Shown: piece by piece, positions 22,911 through 32,244 of the stretch
How positions within the stretch are numbered: the first letter of the stretch is position 1
Layout: each line of letters starts with the position of its first letter
Source of the DNA: Catenulispora sp. EB89
GTDB lineage: Bacteria; Actinomycetota; Actinomycetes; Streptomycetales; Catenulisporaceae
Assembly: GCF_041261445.1 (NCBI RefSeq)
Contig: NZ_JBGCCU010000030.1
Coordinates: forward strand, 62,001 to 126,000
Length of the DNA: 64,000 bases
Direction: 5' to 3'
Notes under the pieces: model-generated
Told to the model about the DNA's origin: nothing
Database searches by the model: none
Seen by the model: the letters and a program-made list of their open reading frames with translations, nothing else
Translations under genes and position numbers: made by a program

Positions 22911-23983
22911 TGGCCCGGGTCGAGATCGCGAATGTCGGGGTGGACCCCGCCGGGTCGGCCGCCCCGGGCGGTGCCGGCCGGACGGCCCCGGTCGGCGCGG
23001 TCGCGGCGCTTCGCCGTGCCGTCGCCACGCTGACCGGCGATACCTGGCCCGGGTTCCTGGCCCGGCGCACCGGTCGGCTGGTGGTCTCGCTGGGCGTGGT
23101 GGTGACTGCGTCTTTCGCGATGATCCACCTGATCCCCGGCGACCCGGTGCGCGGCGCCCTCGGGCTCGCCGCCGACCCGGCCCAGGTCGCGGCCCGGCGC
23201 CACGACCTGGGTCTGGACCAGCCGCTGCCCGAGCAGTACGGCGCCTTCCTGGCGAACCTGTTCCACGGCCGGCTCGGCGACTCGATCGTCTCCCAGATGC
23301 CGGTCTCGCAGATCATCTCCGACCGGCTCCCCGCGACGTTGCAGCTGGTGATCCCCGCTGTGCTGCTCATCCTGCTGGTCGGCATCCCGATCGGCATGCT
23401 GGCGGCCGTCCTCACAAGGGACGGCCGCCGCCGGCGCGGAGAGCTGGCGTTCGCCGCGACCACGGGGGTCCTGGCCGCGCTGCCGGAGTTCCTGCTGGCG
23501 GTCGGGCTGGTCGCGGTGTTTGCGGTGTGGTGGCAGCTGTTCCCGGTGGCCGGGCAGTCAGATCTGTCCTCGTACGTGCTGCCGGTCCTGTCCCTGACCG
23601 TGGTCCCGGCGGCATCGCTGTCCCGGGTGGTCCGGGTCGAGGCTCTCCGCGTCCTGCGCGAGGACTACATGCGCACGGCGCGCGCCAAGCGCCTCCCGGC
23701 CCGGCTCGTCTACCTGCGGCACGCGCTGCCGAACCTGCTGACCTCGTCGCTGACCATCGGCGGCCTGCTGTTCACCTCGCTGCTGGCCGGCACGGTGCTG
23801 GTGGAGAACGTGTTCGCCTGGCCGGGCCTGGGCTCGACGATCGTGCAGGCCATCACGACCAAGGACTATCCGCTGGTGCAGGGCGTGGTGCTGGTCTACG
23901 GAGCCGCCGCGCTGCTGATCACGTTCGCGGTGGACGTGGCGGTCGCCCTCATCGACCCGCGTTCGACGGTGCGGGGGAACTGA
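22910..23983 (+). CDS. Peptide ABC transporter permease (DppB type)
   Basis: A 357-residue inner-membrane permease. After a ~45-residue cytoplasmic N-terminus comes RRTGRLVVSLGVVVTASFAM (first membrane span) and the typical GDPVRGALG loop, then five more spans. The EAA-like coupling loop EDYMRTARAKRLPARLVYLRH is clear near residue 255, and it ends with DVAVALIDPR. ATG 22910 overlaps the preceding stop by one base and the following gene overlaps its own stop the same way, so translation is coupled. It pairs with the permease half of the next protein to form the channel. Confidence 0.92.
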   Translation: MARVEIANVGVDPAGSAAPGGAGRTAPVGAVAALRRAVATLTGDTWPGFLARRTGRLVVSLGVVVTASFAMIHLIPGDPVRGALGLAADPAQVAARRHDLGLDQPLPEQYGAFLANLFHGRLGDSIVSQMPVSQIISDRLPATLQLVIPAVLLILLVGIPIGMLAAVLTRDGRRRRGELAFAATTGVLAALPEFLLAVGLVAVFAVWWQLFPVAGQSDLSSYVLPVLSLTVVPAASLSRVVRVEALRVLREDYMRTARAKRLPARLVYLRHALPNLLTSSLTIGGLLFTSLLAGTVLVENVFAWPGLGSTIVQAITTKDYPLVQGVVLVYGAAALLITFAVDVAVALIDPRSTVRGN

Positions 23984-26022
23984 TGGCTGCGACCAAAACG
24001 GCTGCGACCACAACAGCTGCGACCACAGCGCAGGACGTCGTCTCCGCCGACCCGCCGGCGTCGTTCGCTCGCTGGCTGCGCCAGAGCGTCCGCACCCCGA
24101 TCGGCGCCGCGGCGCTGGCCGCCGTGCTGCTGCTGGCCGCGCTGGCGGTGGCCGGACCGGTGGTGTTCGGCGACCAGGCCTCGAAGATCGACACCGCGGC
24201 GATGAACCAGGGCGTCAGCGGGGCGCACCTGCTCGGCACCGACAGCCTGGGCCGGGACATCGCGGCCCGGGTGATCGTCGCTACTCGGCTCACCCTGCGG
24301 CTCGGGCTGTCCGCCACGGCGATCGGCCTGCTCGGCGGGCTGCTGCTGGGCCTCGCGCCGAGCGTGCTGGGCCGACGCGGGGGCCGGGCGGTGACGGGCG
24401 TGGTCGGCGTGCTGGTCGCCTTCCCGGGACTGCTGTTCGTGCTCTTCCTCGCCACCATCTTCGGCATCGGGAGCACCGGCGCGGTGCTGGCCATCGGGCT
24501 GGCGCTGGTGCCGCCGCTGGCCCGGTTGATCCAGAACCTGGCGACGTCCGTCGCCGGCTCGGACTACGTGGCGACGGCACGGATCCTGGGCGTCGGCCGG
24601 TTCCGGATCGTCATCCGGCACGTGCTGCCGAACATCGTGGAGCCGGTCGTGCTGTTCGCGGCGCAGGCCGCCACCGGATCGCTCATCGCCTTCGCCGGGC
24701 TGTCGTTCCTGGGCCTGGGCGTGCAGAGCCCGGACTACGACTGGGGCCGGCTGCTCAACGAGGGGCTGAGCCGGATCTATGTGAATCCGGCTTCGGCGTT
24801 GGCCCCGGGCGTCGCGGTGGTGCTGGCCGGGCTGGTGTTCGGGCTGCTCGGCGAGGCGGTGGCGCAGACCGGCGGGCGGCGCACGGCGGCGCGCGTAGTC
24901 CCGGCCGCGCGGACCCCCGTCGCGATGAACGCCGACGGAGGGCTCCCGCAGACTCCGGCGGATATCGACGGCCACATCGACGGCGACATCGCCGTCGACG
25001 CCCTGGCCCAGGCCACCCATCTGCGGGTCTCCTTCCCCGGCGGGCGGACCGCCGTCCGCGACGTCTCCCTGTCCGTCGCGGCCGGGGAAGCCGTCGGTCT
25101 GGTCGGCGAGTCTGGGTCCGGCAAAAGCCTGACCGCGCTGGCGCTGGCCCAGCTGGTGCCGTACCCCGGCCAGGTCCAGGGCGTTGTGCGCTTCGACGGA
25201 CATGACCTGCTCGCGGACCCGCGCTCCGGCCGGCGGCTCGGGGCCGAGCTGGCCATGGTGTTCCAGGACCCGATGACGTCGCTCAACCCGGCGCTGCGGG
25301 TGGGCCGTCAGCTGGCCGAGGTCTCCGAGGTCCACCTCGGCCAGTCCCGGAAGGCCGCGCTGGCCCGGGCCGTGGACCGGCTGGCCGCGGTCGGCATCCC
25401 GGATCCGGAGCGCCGCGCCCGGCAACGGCCGCACGAGTACTCCGGCGGCATGCGGCAGCGCGCGTTCATCGGCATGGGGCTGATGGCTGAGCCGAGACTG
25501 ATCATCGCGGACGAGCCGACCACGGCGCTGGACGTGACCGTGCAGAAGCAGGTTTTGGAGTTGCTCGGCCAGATCCGGGCCGACTCCGGCGCGGCGCTGC
25601 TGCTGATCTCGCACGATCTGGGCGTCGTGGCAGAGGTCTGCGACCGGGTCCTGGTGATGTACGCGGGCCGGGTCGTCGAGGAGCTGCCGGTCAGCCGGTT
25701 GTTCCAGGCCGCCGCGCATCCCTACACCCGGGCCCTGGTCGGCGCGATCCCGACGATGACCACTGATCTGGACCGCGAGCTGGCCACCATCCCTGGCCGG
25801 CCGCCGGAGCCGGGGGAGGAGGTCTCGGGCTGCGCGTTCGCGACGCGGTGTGCCTTCGCCCAGGACCGGTGCCGTGGCGAGTTGCCCGTGCTGGCGCCGG
25901 CCGCGGACGGCGCCGGGCACCGCGTGGCGTGCTGGTATCCGCGAGCAGCCGGCGGCGACACAACCCGCGACGACACAACCCGCGATGACACAACCCGCGC
26001 CAAGACGGAGGTGGTGCAATGA
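23983..26022 (+). CDS. Fused peptide ABC transporter permease (DppC) and ATPase (DppD)
   Basis: A 679-residue two-domain protein. Residues ~25-300 are a DppC-like permease: SVRTPIGAAALAAVLLLAAL, LGTDSLGRDIAARVI and the coupling loop SDYVATARILGVGRFRIVIRH. After a ~50-residue linker, residues ~345-640 are an ABC ATPase with Walker A GESGSGKS, YSGGMRQR signature, Walker B LIIADEPTTALD and H-loop ISHDLG, ending in the oligopeptide-type C-terminal zone CAFATRCAFAQDRC. Both tails carry 15-bp tandem repeats (Ala-Ala-Thr at the start, Asp-Thr-Thr-Arg at the end). Fusion of these two subunits is known in actinobacteria. Start and stop overlap both neighbours. Confidence 0.9.
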   Translation: MAATKTAATTTAATTAQDVVSADPPASFARWLRQSVRTPIGAAALAAVLLLAALAVAGPVVFGDQASKIDTAAMNQGVSGAHLLGTDSLGRDIAARVIVATRLTLRLGLSATAIGLLGGLLLGLAPSVLGRRGGRAVTGVVGVLVAFPGLLFVLFLATIFGIGSTGAVLAIGLALVPPLARLIQNLATSVAGSDYVATARILGVGRFRIVIRHVLPNIVEPVVLFAAQAATGSLIAFAGLSFLGLGVQSPDYDWGRLLNEGLSRIYVNPASALAPGVAVVLAGLVFGLLGEAVAQTGGRRTAARVVPAARTPVAMNADGGLPQTPADIDGHIDGDIAVDALAQATHLRVSFPGGRTAVRDVSLSVAAGEAVGLVGESGSGKSLTALALAQLVPYPGQVQGVVRFDGHDLLADPRSGRRLGAELAMVFQDPMTSLNPALRVGRQLAEVSEVHLGQSRKAALARAVDRLAAVGIPDPERRARQRPHEYSGGMRQRAFIGMGLMAEPRLIIADEPTTALDVTVQKQVLELLGQIRADSGAALLLISHDLGVVAEVCDRVLVMYAGRVVEELPVSRLFQAAAHPYTRALVGAIPTMTTDLDRELATIPGRPPEPGEEVSGCAFATRCAFAQDRCRGELPVLAPAADGAGHRVACWYPRAAGGDTTRDDTTRDDTTRAKTEVVQ

Positions 26023-26768
26023 GCTCCCTGGAACTGCGCGGCGTAAGCGTGCGCTACGGCCGGTTCACCGCCGTCGAGGGCGTGGACCTCGTCGTCCCCG
26101 ACGGCTCCGTCACCGGCCTGGTCGGCGGCTCCGGCTCCGGCAAGTCCACGGTGGGCAAGGCCGTTGTCGGCCTCGCGCCGCTGACTGCCGGCCGGATCCT
26201 GGTCGACGGCGTGGACCAGCCCCGGCGCCCCGGGCGTACCGCCGTGCAGCTCGTGTTCCAGAACCCGTACGCCTCGCTCGACCCCCGGCTGAGCATCGGC
26301 GCCGCGGTGGCGGAAGCCTTGCCCAAGGCTCGGCGCGCCGAGCGGGCCGCCGAGGTGGCGCGCCTGCTCGGCCTGGTCGGCATCGACCCGGCGCGCGCCG
26401 TCCAGCTTCCCGAAGCCCTGTCCGGCGGACAGCGCCAGCGCGTCGCGCTGGCGCGGGCGCTCGCTGCCCGGCCCGGGGTCCTGATCGCCGACGAGGTCAC
26501 CTCGGCGCTCGACGTCTCGGTCCAGGGTGCGGTGCTGAATCTGCTGCGCCGACTCCAGCGGGACCTCGGCTTCGCGCTGCTGTTCATCTCGCACGACCTC
26601 GCGGTGGTCCGGTACCTCTGCGACCAGATCGCGGTCCTGGAATCCGGCCGCCTGGTCGAGTGCGGCCCGACCGCCGAGGTGATGGCCCGCCCGGCCCACG
26701 AGACCACGAGGACGCTGCTGTCCTGTATCCCCGCCCTGCCCGCGAGAACCGCACTGGAGGCGACATGA
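26019..26768 (+). CDS. Peptide ABC transporter ATPase (DppF type)
   Basis: A 249-residue ATPase, the second nucleotide-binding subunit for the peptide transporter. Walker A is GGSGSGKS (~38), the Q-loop LVFQNPYASLDPRL is of the DppF kind, the signature is LSGGQRQR, Walker B LIADEVTSALD and the H-loop ISHDLAVV. It has Val rather than Pro after the Walker B Glu. The C-terminal CxxRC zone found in its partner is shortened here. ATG 26019 overlaps the previous stop as ATGA and its stop overlaps the peptidase start, so all five genes from 21297 to 28693 are translationally coupled. Confidence 0.92.
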   Translation: MSSLELRGVSVRYGRFTAVEGVDLVVPDGSVTGLVGGSGSGKSTVGKAVVGLAPLTAGRILVDGVDQPRRPGRTAVQLVFQNPYASLDPRLSIGAAVAEALPKARRAERAAEVARLLGLVGIDPARAVQLPEALSGGQRQRVALARALAARPGVLIADEVTSALDVSVQGAVLNLLRRLQRDLGFALLFISHDLAVVRYLCDQIAVLESGRLVECGPTAEVMARPAHETTRTLLSCIPALPARTALEAT

Positions 26769-28693
26769 CCCAGCCGCTGAGGATCGACGACATCTTCCGC
26801 TTCGAGATCCCCGGAGACCCCGACCTCTCTCCGGACGGCTCGTGCGTCGCCTATGTGCTGACCGAACAGGACGAAGAGCTGGACGGCGCGGCATCGGCGA
26901 TCTACCTGGTAGACGTTGCGGGCGGCACGCCGCGCAAACTGACCAACGGCCCGGCCGACGCCGCGCCGCGCTGGTCGCCGGACGGCGCCGCGCTGGCGTT
27001 TCTGCGGGCCGGCCAGCTGCACCTCATCCGGGTGGACGGTGGCGAGGCCCGGCAACTGACCACCCAACAGTCCCGCCCGTCAGGCGCGGGACCGGCGGCC
27101 TGGTCGCCGGACGGCACGCGCATCGCGTTCAGCGCACTCGACGCCCCGCGCGCCCCGGACGCGCCGGTGGTCGTCGACGAGCTGCACTGGAAGGTGGACG
27201 GCGCCGGCGTGGTAGGTGCGGCGCGGACCCAGATCTTCGTGGTCGACGTCGCCTCGGGCCGGATCGAGCAGCTGACCGAGGGCACCGACAACTGCGCGGC
27301 GCCCGTGTGGTCGCCAGACGGGACCCGGCTGGCTTTCATCGGTGAGAGCGGTCCGGGGCTGGAGCACCTGCGCACGTCGGCGCCATACGTGATCGACGTC
27401 CGCGCGGACGTCGAGTCCGGCCGATCCCCCGCACCGCCGCGGCGGATCGGCACCGGCATCGCGCTGACCGGCCCGCTGAGCTGGTACCCGGACGGCTCGG
27501 CGCTGCTGGTCACCGGCCGCACCACGGTCTCCGTCGGGCACCTCAACCTGCTGCGCCAGCCGCTGGACGGCGCGGCCCCGGCCCTGCTGGCCGCCGACCA
27601 GGATCGCAACGTCATGCCGGGCGCGCCCGGCTACCCCGGGGCGCTCGCGCAGTTCCACGGCGAGGACATTCTGTTCGCGGTCCGAGACCACGGCTCCTCC
27701 CGGCTCTGTGTCCTGTCGGCCGATTCCGATCAGGCGCACTACCTCGACCTGCCCCCGCGGCTCAACGTCAACGGCGCGAAGGTGTCGCAGGCCGCGGGGA
27801 CCGTCGCGTTCGTGTACTCCGACGAGTCCACCTTCGGCGAGGTCGGCGTGGTCGACCTGGATTCCGGCAAGTTCCGCCGGCTCACCAGGCATATGGAGAC
27901 GGCGCTGCCCGACGTCCGGCTGCCGATCTACCAGGACCGCGCGTTCGCCGTCTCCGACGGCGCAGTGGTGCCCGGCTGGGTGATCCGCGACCCGGCCGCG
28001 CCGGCCGGCGGTCCGTTGCTGGTGGATGTGCATGGCGGTCCGCACAATGCCTGGAGCCCGCAGGCCGACGCCGTCCATCTGTACCACCACGAGCTGGTGT
28101 CGCAAGGGTGGACGATCCTGGTGCTCAACATCCGCGGCAGCGACGGCTACGGCGAGTCCTACTACCAGGCGGTGGTCGGCGGCTGGGGCGAGGCCGACCA
28201 GCGGGATGTGCTGGAGCCGGTGGCGGCGCTGGTCGAGGAGGGCCTGGTGGACCCGGCCCGGATCGCCCTGACCGGCTACAGCTACGGCGGCTTCATGTCT
28301 TGCTGGCTGTCGGCGCGCAGCGAGGTCTTCGCGGCTGTGGTGCCCGGCGGCGTGGTCACCGACCTGCGCAGCATGGCGGGCACTTCCGACGAGGGCCAAA
28401 TGATCTCCGCCCTGGAGATCGGCGGGGCGGAGATGCTGGAACGCCTGTCGCCGCTGACATATGTGGACGCGGTCCGCGCGCCCACGCTCATCCTGCACGG
28501 CGCCGCCGACGACCGCTGCCCGCCCGGCCAGGCCGAGGAGTGGTTCCAGGCGTTGAAGATCCGCGGCGTCCAGGCACAGCTGGTCCTGTACCCCGGCGGC
28601 TCGCACCTGTTCATCCTCAACGGCCGTCCCTCACACCGCGTCGACTATTGCCGGCGGGTCGTCGACTGGGTCATCACCCACACCGCGTCCTGA
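26765..28693 (+). CDS. S9 family prolyl oligopeptidase/acylaminoacyl-peptidase
   Basis: A 642-residue cytoplasmic serine peptidase. The N-terminal ~370 residues form a beta-propeller with repeated WSPDG blades (PRWSPDGAALAFL, AAWSPDGTRIAFS, PVWSPDGTRLAFI). The C-terminal alpha/beta hydrolase domain has the nucleophile GYSYGGFM (Ser ~505), the acid in GAADDRCP (~578) and the His in GGSHLF (~615). Enzymes of this type cleave short imported peptides or acyl-peptides; the propeller excludes folded proteins. There is no signal peptide. Translational coupling to the peptide ABC transporter strongly suggests that it processes what the transporter brings in. Confidence 0.9.
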   Translation: MTQPLRIDDIFRFEIPGDPDLSPDGSCVAYVLTEQDEELDGAASAIYLVDVAGGTPRKLTNGPADAAPRWSPDGAALAFLRAGQLHLIRVDGGEARQLTTQQSRPSGAGPAAWSPDGTRIAFSALDAPRAPDAPVVVDELHWKVDGAGVVGAARTQIFVVDVASGRIEQLTEGTDNCAAPVWSPDGTRLAFIGESGPGLEHLRTSAPYVIDVRADVESGRSPAPPRRIGTGIALTGPLSWYPDGSALLVTGRTTVSVGHLNLLRQPLDGAAPALLAADQDRNVMPGAPGYPGALAQFHGEDILFAVRDHGSSRLCVLSADSDQAHYLDLPPRLNVNGAKVSQAAGTVAFVYSDESTFGEVGVVDLDSGKFRRLTRHMETALPDVRLPIYQDRAFAVSDGAVVPGWVIRDPAAPAGGPLLVDVHGGPHNAWSPQADAVHLYHHELVSQGWTILVLNIRGSDGYGESYYQAVVGGWGEADQRDVLEPVAALVEEGLVDPARIALTGYSYGGFMSCWLSARSEVFAAVVPGGVVTDLRSMAGTSDEGQMISALEIGGAEMLERLSPLTYVDAVRAPTLILHGAADDRCPPGQAEEWFQALKIRGVQAQLVLYPGGSHLFILNGRPSHRVDYCRRVVDWVITHTAS

Positions 28694-28737
28694 TGCCGCC
28701 TCCGGTATCGGCGATACATCCTGATTGGAGTCAACGA

Positions 28738-30150
28738 ATGACACAGACCACTGAGACGCCTACGGAGACCCCTGCCGCGCAGAGCACCCTGGACCCCGCG
28801 CTGACGGCCCGCTGGCAGGCCCGGCTGGCCGAGCTGGTCGCGGCCCACGGCGTCGGCGCCAGCCTGGCGATCATGCACCGCGGCGAGGTGCTGGCCGAGG
28901 CCGCAGCCGGCTGGGCCCACCAGGGCGCGGGCATCGAGGCCACCACCGACACGGTGTTCCAGATCGGTTCGATCTCCAAGGTGTGGACCGCCACCGTGGC
29001 CATGGCCCTGGTCGACGAGGGTCTGCTGGAGTTGGACGCACCCGTGGTGGAGGTGCTGCCGGAGCTGCGTCTGCTCGACGACGCCGTGGCCGCCGAGGTC
29101 ACGCTGCGGCACCTGCTCACCCACAGCAGCGGCATCGACGGCGACTTCTTCTCCGACACCGGTCGTGGCGACGACAACCTGGAGAAGTACGTCGCACAAC
29201 TCGCCGAGGTGGCGGTCACCCACCCGCTCGGCGCGACGATGTCCTACTGCAACGCCGGGTTCACTCTGCTGGGTCGGATCCTCGAGCGGGTCACCGGCGT
29301 CCAGTGGGACGAGCTGATGCGGCAGCGGCTGTTCCAGCCGCTGGGTCTGAAGCAGACCGGCACCTTGCCGGAGGAGGCGTTGCTGCACCGCGCCGCCCTC
29401 GGTCACGTCGGCACGCCGCCGGCCCCGGCGCCGATCTGGGGCCTGATGCGCAGCGCGGGACCCGCCGGACTGATCCACTCCACGCCGCGCGAGGTGCTGG
29501 CCTTCGCCAAGCTGCACCTGGACGGGGGCCTCGCGGCGGACGGCACACGAGTGCTGTCGCAGAGGTCGGTCGAGGCGATGCAGGAGCCGCAGATCGAGGT
29601 GCCGGACAGCTGGTTCCTGGCCACGCACTGGGGCCTGGGCTGGTTTCTGGACCAGTGGGACGATGCCAAGGTCTACGGTCATGACGGCGGAACGATCGGC
29701 CAGTCGGCGTTCCTGCGGATCCTTCCGGAGCACGATCTCGCGATCTGCCTGCTGACCAACGGCGGCGACACGTTCGCGCTCTACCGCGCGCTGTTCGACG
29801 AGATCGCCGCGGAGTTCGCCGGGGTGCGGATGCGGCCGGCGCTGGAGCCGTCCGCCGAGCCGCTGGCGTTCGACCCGGCGGACTACGTGGGCACGTACGA
29901 GCGGGCCTCGACGCGGCTGGACATCACCGAGCGCGACGGCGGTCTCGTGATGACCGTCACGCTCAGCGGAATCATCGCCACGGTGGCCGGCGGCGACCCG
30001 ATCGAGATGCCGCTGCGAACCTTCCGACCCGGCGTGTTCCTCACCAAGCGCCCGGAGATCGACGCCTGGCTCTCCGTGGTCTTCTACGAACTCGCCGACG
30101 GCACGAGGTACATCCACCACGGCGCTCGCGCCACCCCGAAGGTGGCCTGA
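28738..30150 (+). CDS. S12-type serine hydrolase (beta-lactamase/D-aminopeptidase class)
   Basis: A 470-residue serine hydrolase of the class C beta-lactamase/DD-peptidase fold. SxxK is GSISKVW (Ser ~80), YxN is SYCNAGF (~170) and the third motif is HDGGTIGQS (~320). A C-terminal lipocalin-like domain of ~100 residues (DYVGTYERASTRLDI...) follows, as in D-aminopeptidase/esterase members of family S12. There is no signal peptide, so it works in the cytoplasm, unlike true beta-lactamases. ATG 28738 lies 45 bp behind the S9 gene. In this operon a D-residue-specific peptidase or amidase role fits best, but that is inference. Confidence 0.82.
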   Translation: MTQTTETPTETPAAQSTLDPALTARWQARLAELVAAHGVGASLAIMHRGEVLAEAAAGWAHQGAGIEATTDTVFQIGSISKVWTATVAMALVDEGLLELDAPVVEVLPELRLLDDAVAAEVTLRHLLTHSSGIDGDFFSDTGRGDDNLEKYVAQLAEVAVTHPLGATMSYCNAGFTLLGRILERVTGVQWDELMRQRLFQPLGLKQTGTLPEEALLHRAALGHVGTPPAPAPIWGLMRSAGPAGLIHSTPREVLAFAKLHLDGGLAADGTRVLSQRSVEAMQEPQIEVPDSWFLATHWGLGWFLDQWDDAKVYGHDGGTIGQSAFLRILPEHDLAICLLTNGGDTFALYRALFDEIAAEFAGVRMRPALEPSAEPLAFDPADYVGTYERASTRLDITERDGGLVMTVTLSGIIATVAGGDPIEMPLRTFRPGVFLTKRPEIDAWLSVVFYELADGTRYIHHGARATPKVA

Positions 30151-30253
30151 GCGTGCCGCTCCAGCACACAGACCGGCAGGGCCGGATACCGGGCCTGCCA
30201 GCCGGACAGCGCCGGCGGCCGGGCCGGTCGCAGAGCGTGGGGAAGTGGGATGA

Positions 30254-31132
30254 GTGAGCGTGGGCACTGAGAGTTCCGTCGCGGTCGGGCCGGGACTGCG
30301 GGAGCAGGCTGAGGCCGCCGCCGCGGCGGCGGCCCGCGCGGCCGGCGTCACGTTCGCCGAGCTGCACACGATGTCCGAGATGAACCAGGCCGCCGCGCTC
30401 ATCGATCGCGTGTGGCGCCCGGACAGCGGCGCGGCGATGATCGCGCCGAACTTCCTCAAGGTTCTTTCGCGGTGCGGCGGCTACGTCGTCGGCGGGTTCC
30501 GCGACGGCCGGATGGCCGGGGTCTGCGTCGGGCTGCTTTCCGAGCTCGGGCTGCACTCGCACATCGCCGCCGTCGAGGAACCGCTGCGCGGCGCGGGCCT
30601 GGGGCGGGCGATCAAGCTGGACCAGCGGGCCTGGGCGCTGCGCCGGGGCATCGACACCGTCACCTGGACCTACGACCCGCTGATCAGCCGCAACGCCTAC
30701 TTCAATCTCGCGAAACTCGGTGCGGTGGCGGCCGAATACCTCACCGACTACTACGGTGCGATGAACGACGAGGTCAACGCCGGAACCCCGACCGACCGCA
30801 TTCTCGTGCGCTGGGACCTGGCCGGCACCCATGTTCGCCGCACCCTGGAAAGCGGTACGGCCGTCCCCGCGGTCGACGGCGCCGTCGTCGCGCTCGACGC
30901 GGGCCCCGGCGGCGGCCCGGTCCTGGGCCTTCGTGACGCGCGGCGGCTGCTGGTCGGAATCCCCGCGGATGCCGAGGCGCTGCGCGTCTCCGACCCCGGC
31001 CCGGCCGCACAGTGGCGAACGGCGTTGCGCGATGTTCTCAGCACCCTGATGGCGAACGGCGGCCGCGTCATCGGCTTCACGCGCGACGGTTTCTACCTCG
31101 TCGAACACCCCGAACAGAAGGACCACGGATGA
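30254..31132 (+). CDS. GNAT family N-acetyltransferase (possible D-amino-acid N-acyltransferase)
   Basis: A 292-residue acyltransferase of the GNAT fold. The core carries EMNQAAALIDRVW, GGYVVGGFRDGRMAGVCVGL and the CoA-binding GAGLGRAIKLDQRAWALRRG, then TWTYDPLISRNAYFNLAKLGA, a segment conserved in the GNAT proteins that accompany NAAAR/OSBS racemases. I use GTG 30254; ATG 30250 is out of frame. Its stop overlaps the racemase ATG. In Geobacillus kaustophilus a comparable GNAT succinylates D-amino acids for an N-succinylamino acid racemase. By analogy this protein may N-acylate D-amino acids from peptides. Confidence 0.78.
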   Translation: MSVGTESSVAVGPGLREQAEAAAAAAARAAGVTFAELHTMSEMNQAAALIDRVWRPDSGAAMIAPNFLKVLSRCGGYVVGGFRDGRMAGVCVGLLSELGLHSHIAAVEEPLRGAGLGRAIKLDQRAWALRRGIDTVTWTYDPLISRNAYFNLAKLGAVAAEYLTDYYGAMNDEVNAGTPTDRILVRWDLAGTHVRRTLESGTAVPAVDGAVVALDAGPGGGPVLGLRDARRLLVGIPADAEALRVSDPGPAAQWRTALRDVLSTLMANGGRVIGFTRDGFYLVEHPEQKDHG

Positions 31133-32244
31133 AGCTGACCGGAATCGAACTGCGGCGGGTCGCGATCCCGCTGGTCTCACCGTTCCGCACGTCGTTCGGG
31201 ACTCAGCACACCCGCGAACTCGGCCTGGTCCGTGTTCGCACCGAGCAGACCGACGGCTACGGCGAACTCGTCACCATGACCGCCCCGGTGTACTCGGCCG
31301 AGTACACCGACGGCGCGCTCGCGGTCCTGCGCGACCACCTCATTCCCCGGCTCGCGCAGGCCGCCGCGAAGGGCGGGCTCGACCCGTGGGCCGTGGCACC
31401 CGCTCTCGCGCCGATCAAGGGCCATCGCATGGCCAAGGCCGCACTGGAGACGGCAGTCCTCGACGCCTGGCTCCGCGAGCGCTCCCTGTCCATGGCCGAA
31501 TGGCTCGGCGCCACCCGGGAGAAGGTCCCCGCCGGCGTCTCGGTCGGCATCATGGACTCGGTCCCGCAACTCCTCGACGCCGTCGGCGGCTACCTCGATG
31601 AGGGCTACCTCCGCATCAAGCTGAAGATCGAGCCCGGCTGGGACCTGGCGCCCGTCCGCGCCGTCCGGGAACGCTTCGGTGACGACGTACTCCTGCAAGT
31701 CGATGCCAACACTGCCTATACCTTGGCCGACGCGCCGCTGCTGGCCCGCCTTGATCCCTTCGACCTGCTGCTGATCGAACAGCCGCTGGACGAGGAGGAC
31801 GTCCGGGGCCATGCCGAGCTGGCCAAGCGCATCAAGACTCCGGTCTGCCTGGACGAGTCGATCGTCTCGGCCCGGGCCGCCGCCGACGCCATCGCACTGG
31901 GTGCGTGCGCGGTGGTGAACATCAAGCCCGGCCGGGTCGGCGGCTACCTGGAATCCCGGCGCATCCACGACGTCTGCGTCGCCAACGGTGTGCCGGTCTG
32001 GTGCGGCGGAATGTTGGAGACCGGCCTGGGGCGAGCCGCCAACGTGGCACTGGCCGCGCTGCCGGGGTTCACCCTGCCCGGCGACACCTCGGCCTCGGAC
32101 CGTTACTACCGCACCGACATCACCGAGCCGTTCGTGCTGAAGGACGGACACCTGCAGGTGCCGCGCGAACCGGGGCTGGGGCGCACCCCCATCCCGGAGC
32201 TGCTGGACGCCGTGACCGAGACGAAGGAATGGATCGCGCTGTGA
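31129..32244 (+). CDS. N-acylamino acid racemase / o-succinylbenzoate synthase (enolase superfamily)
   Basis: A 371-residue enolase-superfamily protein. The capping domain begins LRRVAIPLVSPFRTSFGTQ. In the barrel, RIKLKIEPGWD has the KxK catalytic pair (~163-165), LLQVDANTAY the first metal Asp (~190), IEQPLDEED the Glu (~215), CLDES the Asp (~240) and NIKPGRVGG the opposite catalytic Lys (~264). GGMLETGLGRAANVAL and LPGDTSASDRYY are hallmarks of the NAAAR/OSBS subgroup rather than dipeptide epimerases. No other menaquinone gene is near and a GNAT gene overlaps its start, which favours amino acid racemisation over MenC function. The symbol menC is often given to such genes; I leave it blank. 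Confidence 0.85.
   Translation: MKLTGIELRRVAIPLVSPFRTSFGTQHTRELGLVRVRTEQTDGYGELVTMTAPVYSAEYTDGALAVLRDHLIPRLAQAAAKGGLDPWAVAPALAPIKGHRMAKAALETAVLDAWLRERSLSMAEWLGATREKVPAGVSVGIMDSVPQLLDAVGGYLDEGYLRIKLKIEPGWDLAPVRAVRERFGDDVLLQVDANTAYTLADAPLLARLDPFDLLLIEQPLDEEDVRGHAELAKRIKTPVCLDESIVSARAAADAIALGACAVVNIKPGRVGGYLESRRIHDVCVANGVPVWCGGMLETGLGRAANVALAALPGFTLPGDTSASDRYYRTDITEPFVLKDGHLQVPREPGLGRTPIPELLDAVTETKEWIAL

Noticed and set aside
22780-23982. Plus-strand frame leading without a stop into the permease-ATPase gene
   Set aside because: The stretch before ATG 23983 is an alternate frame of the DppB permease; its Arg/Pro/Gly-rich translation has no membrane spans.
24000-26019. Minus-strand frame of ~700 codons opposite the ABC transporter genes
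   Set aside because: Antisense of two well-supported ABC domains; no ribosome site and no recognisable domain.
31129-32244. Assignment of the enolase-superfamily gene as menC of menaquinone synthesis or as an L-Ala-D/L-Glu epimerase
   Set aside because: No other menaquinone genes are present, and the IKLKIEPGWD and GGMLETGLGR segments fit NAAAR/OSBS rather than dipeptide epimerases; the linked GNAT gene favours racemase activity.
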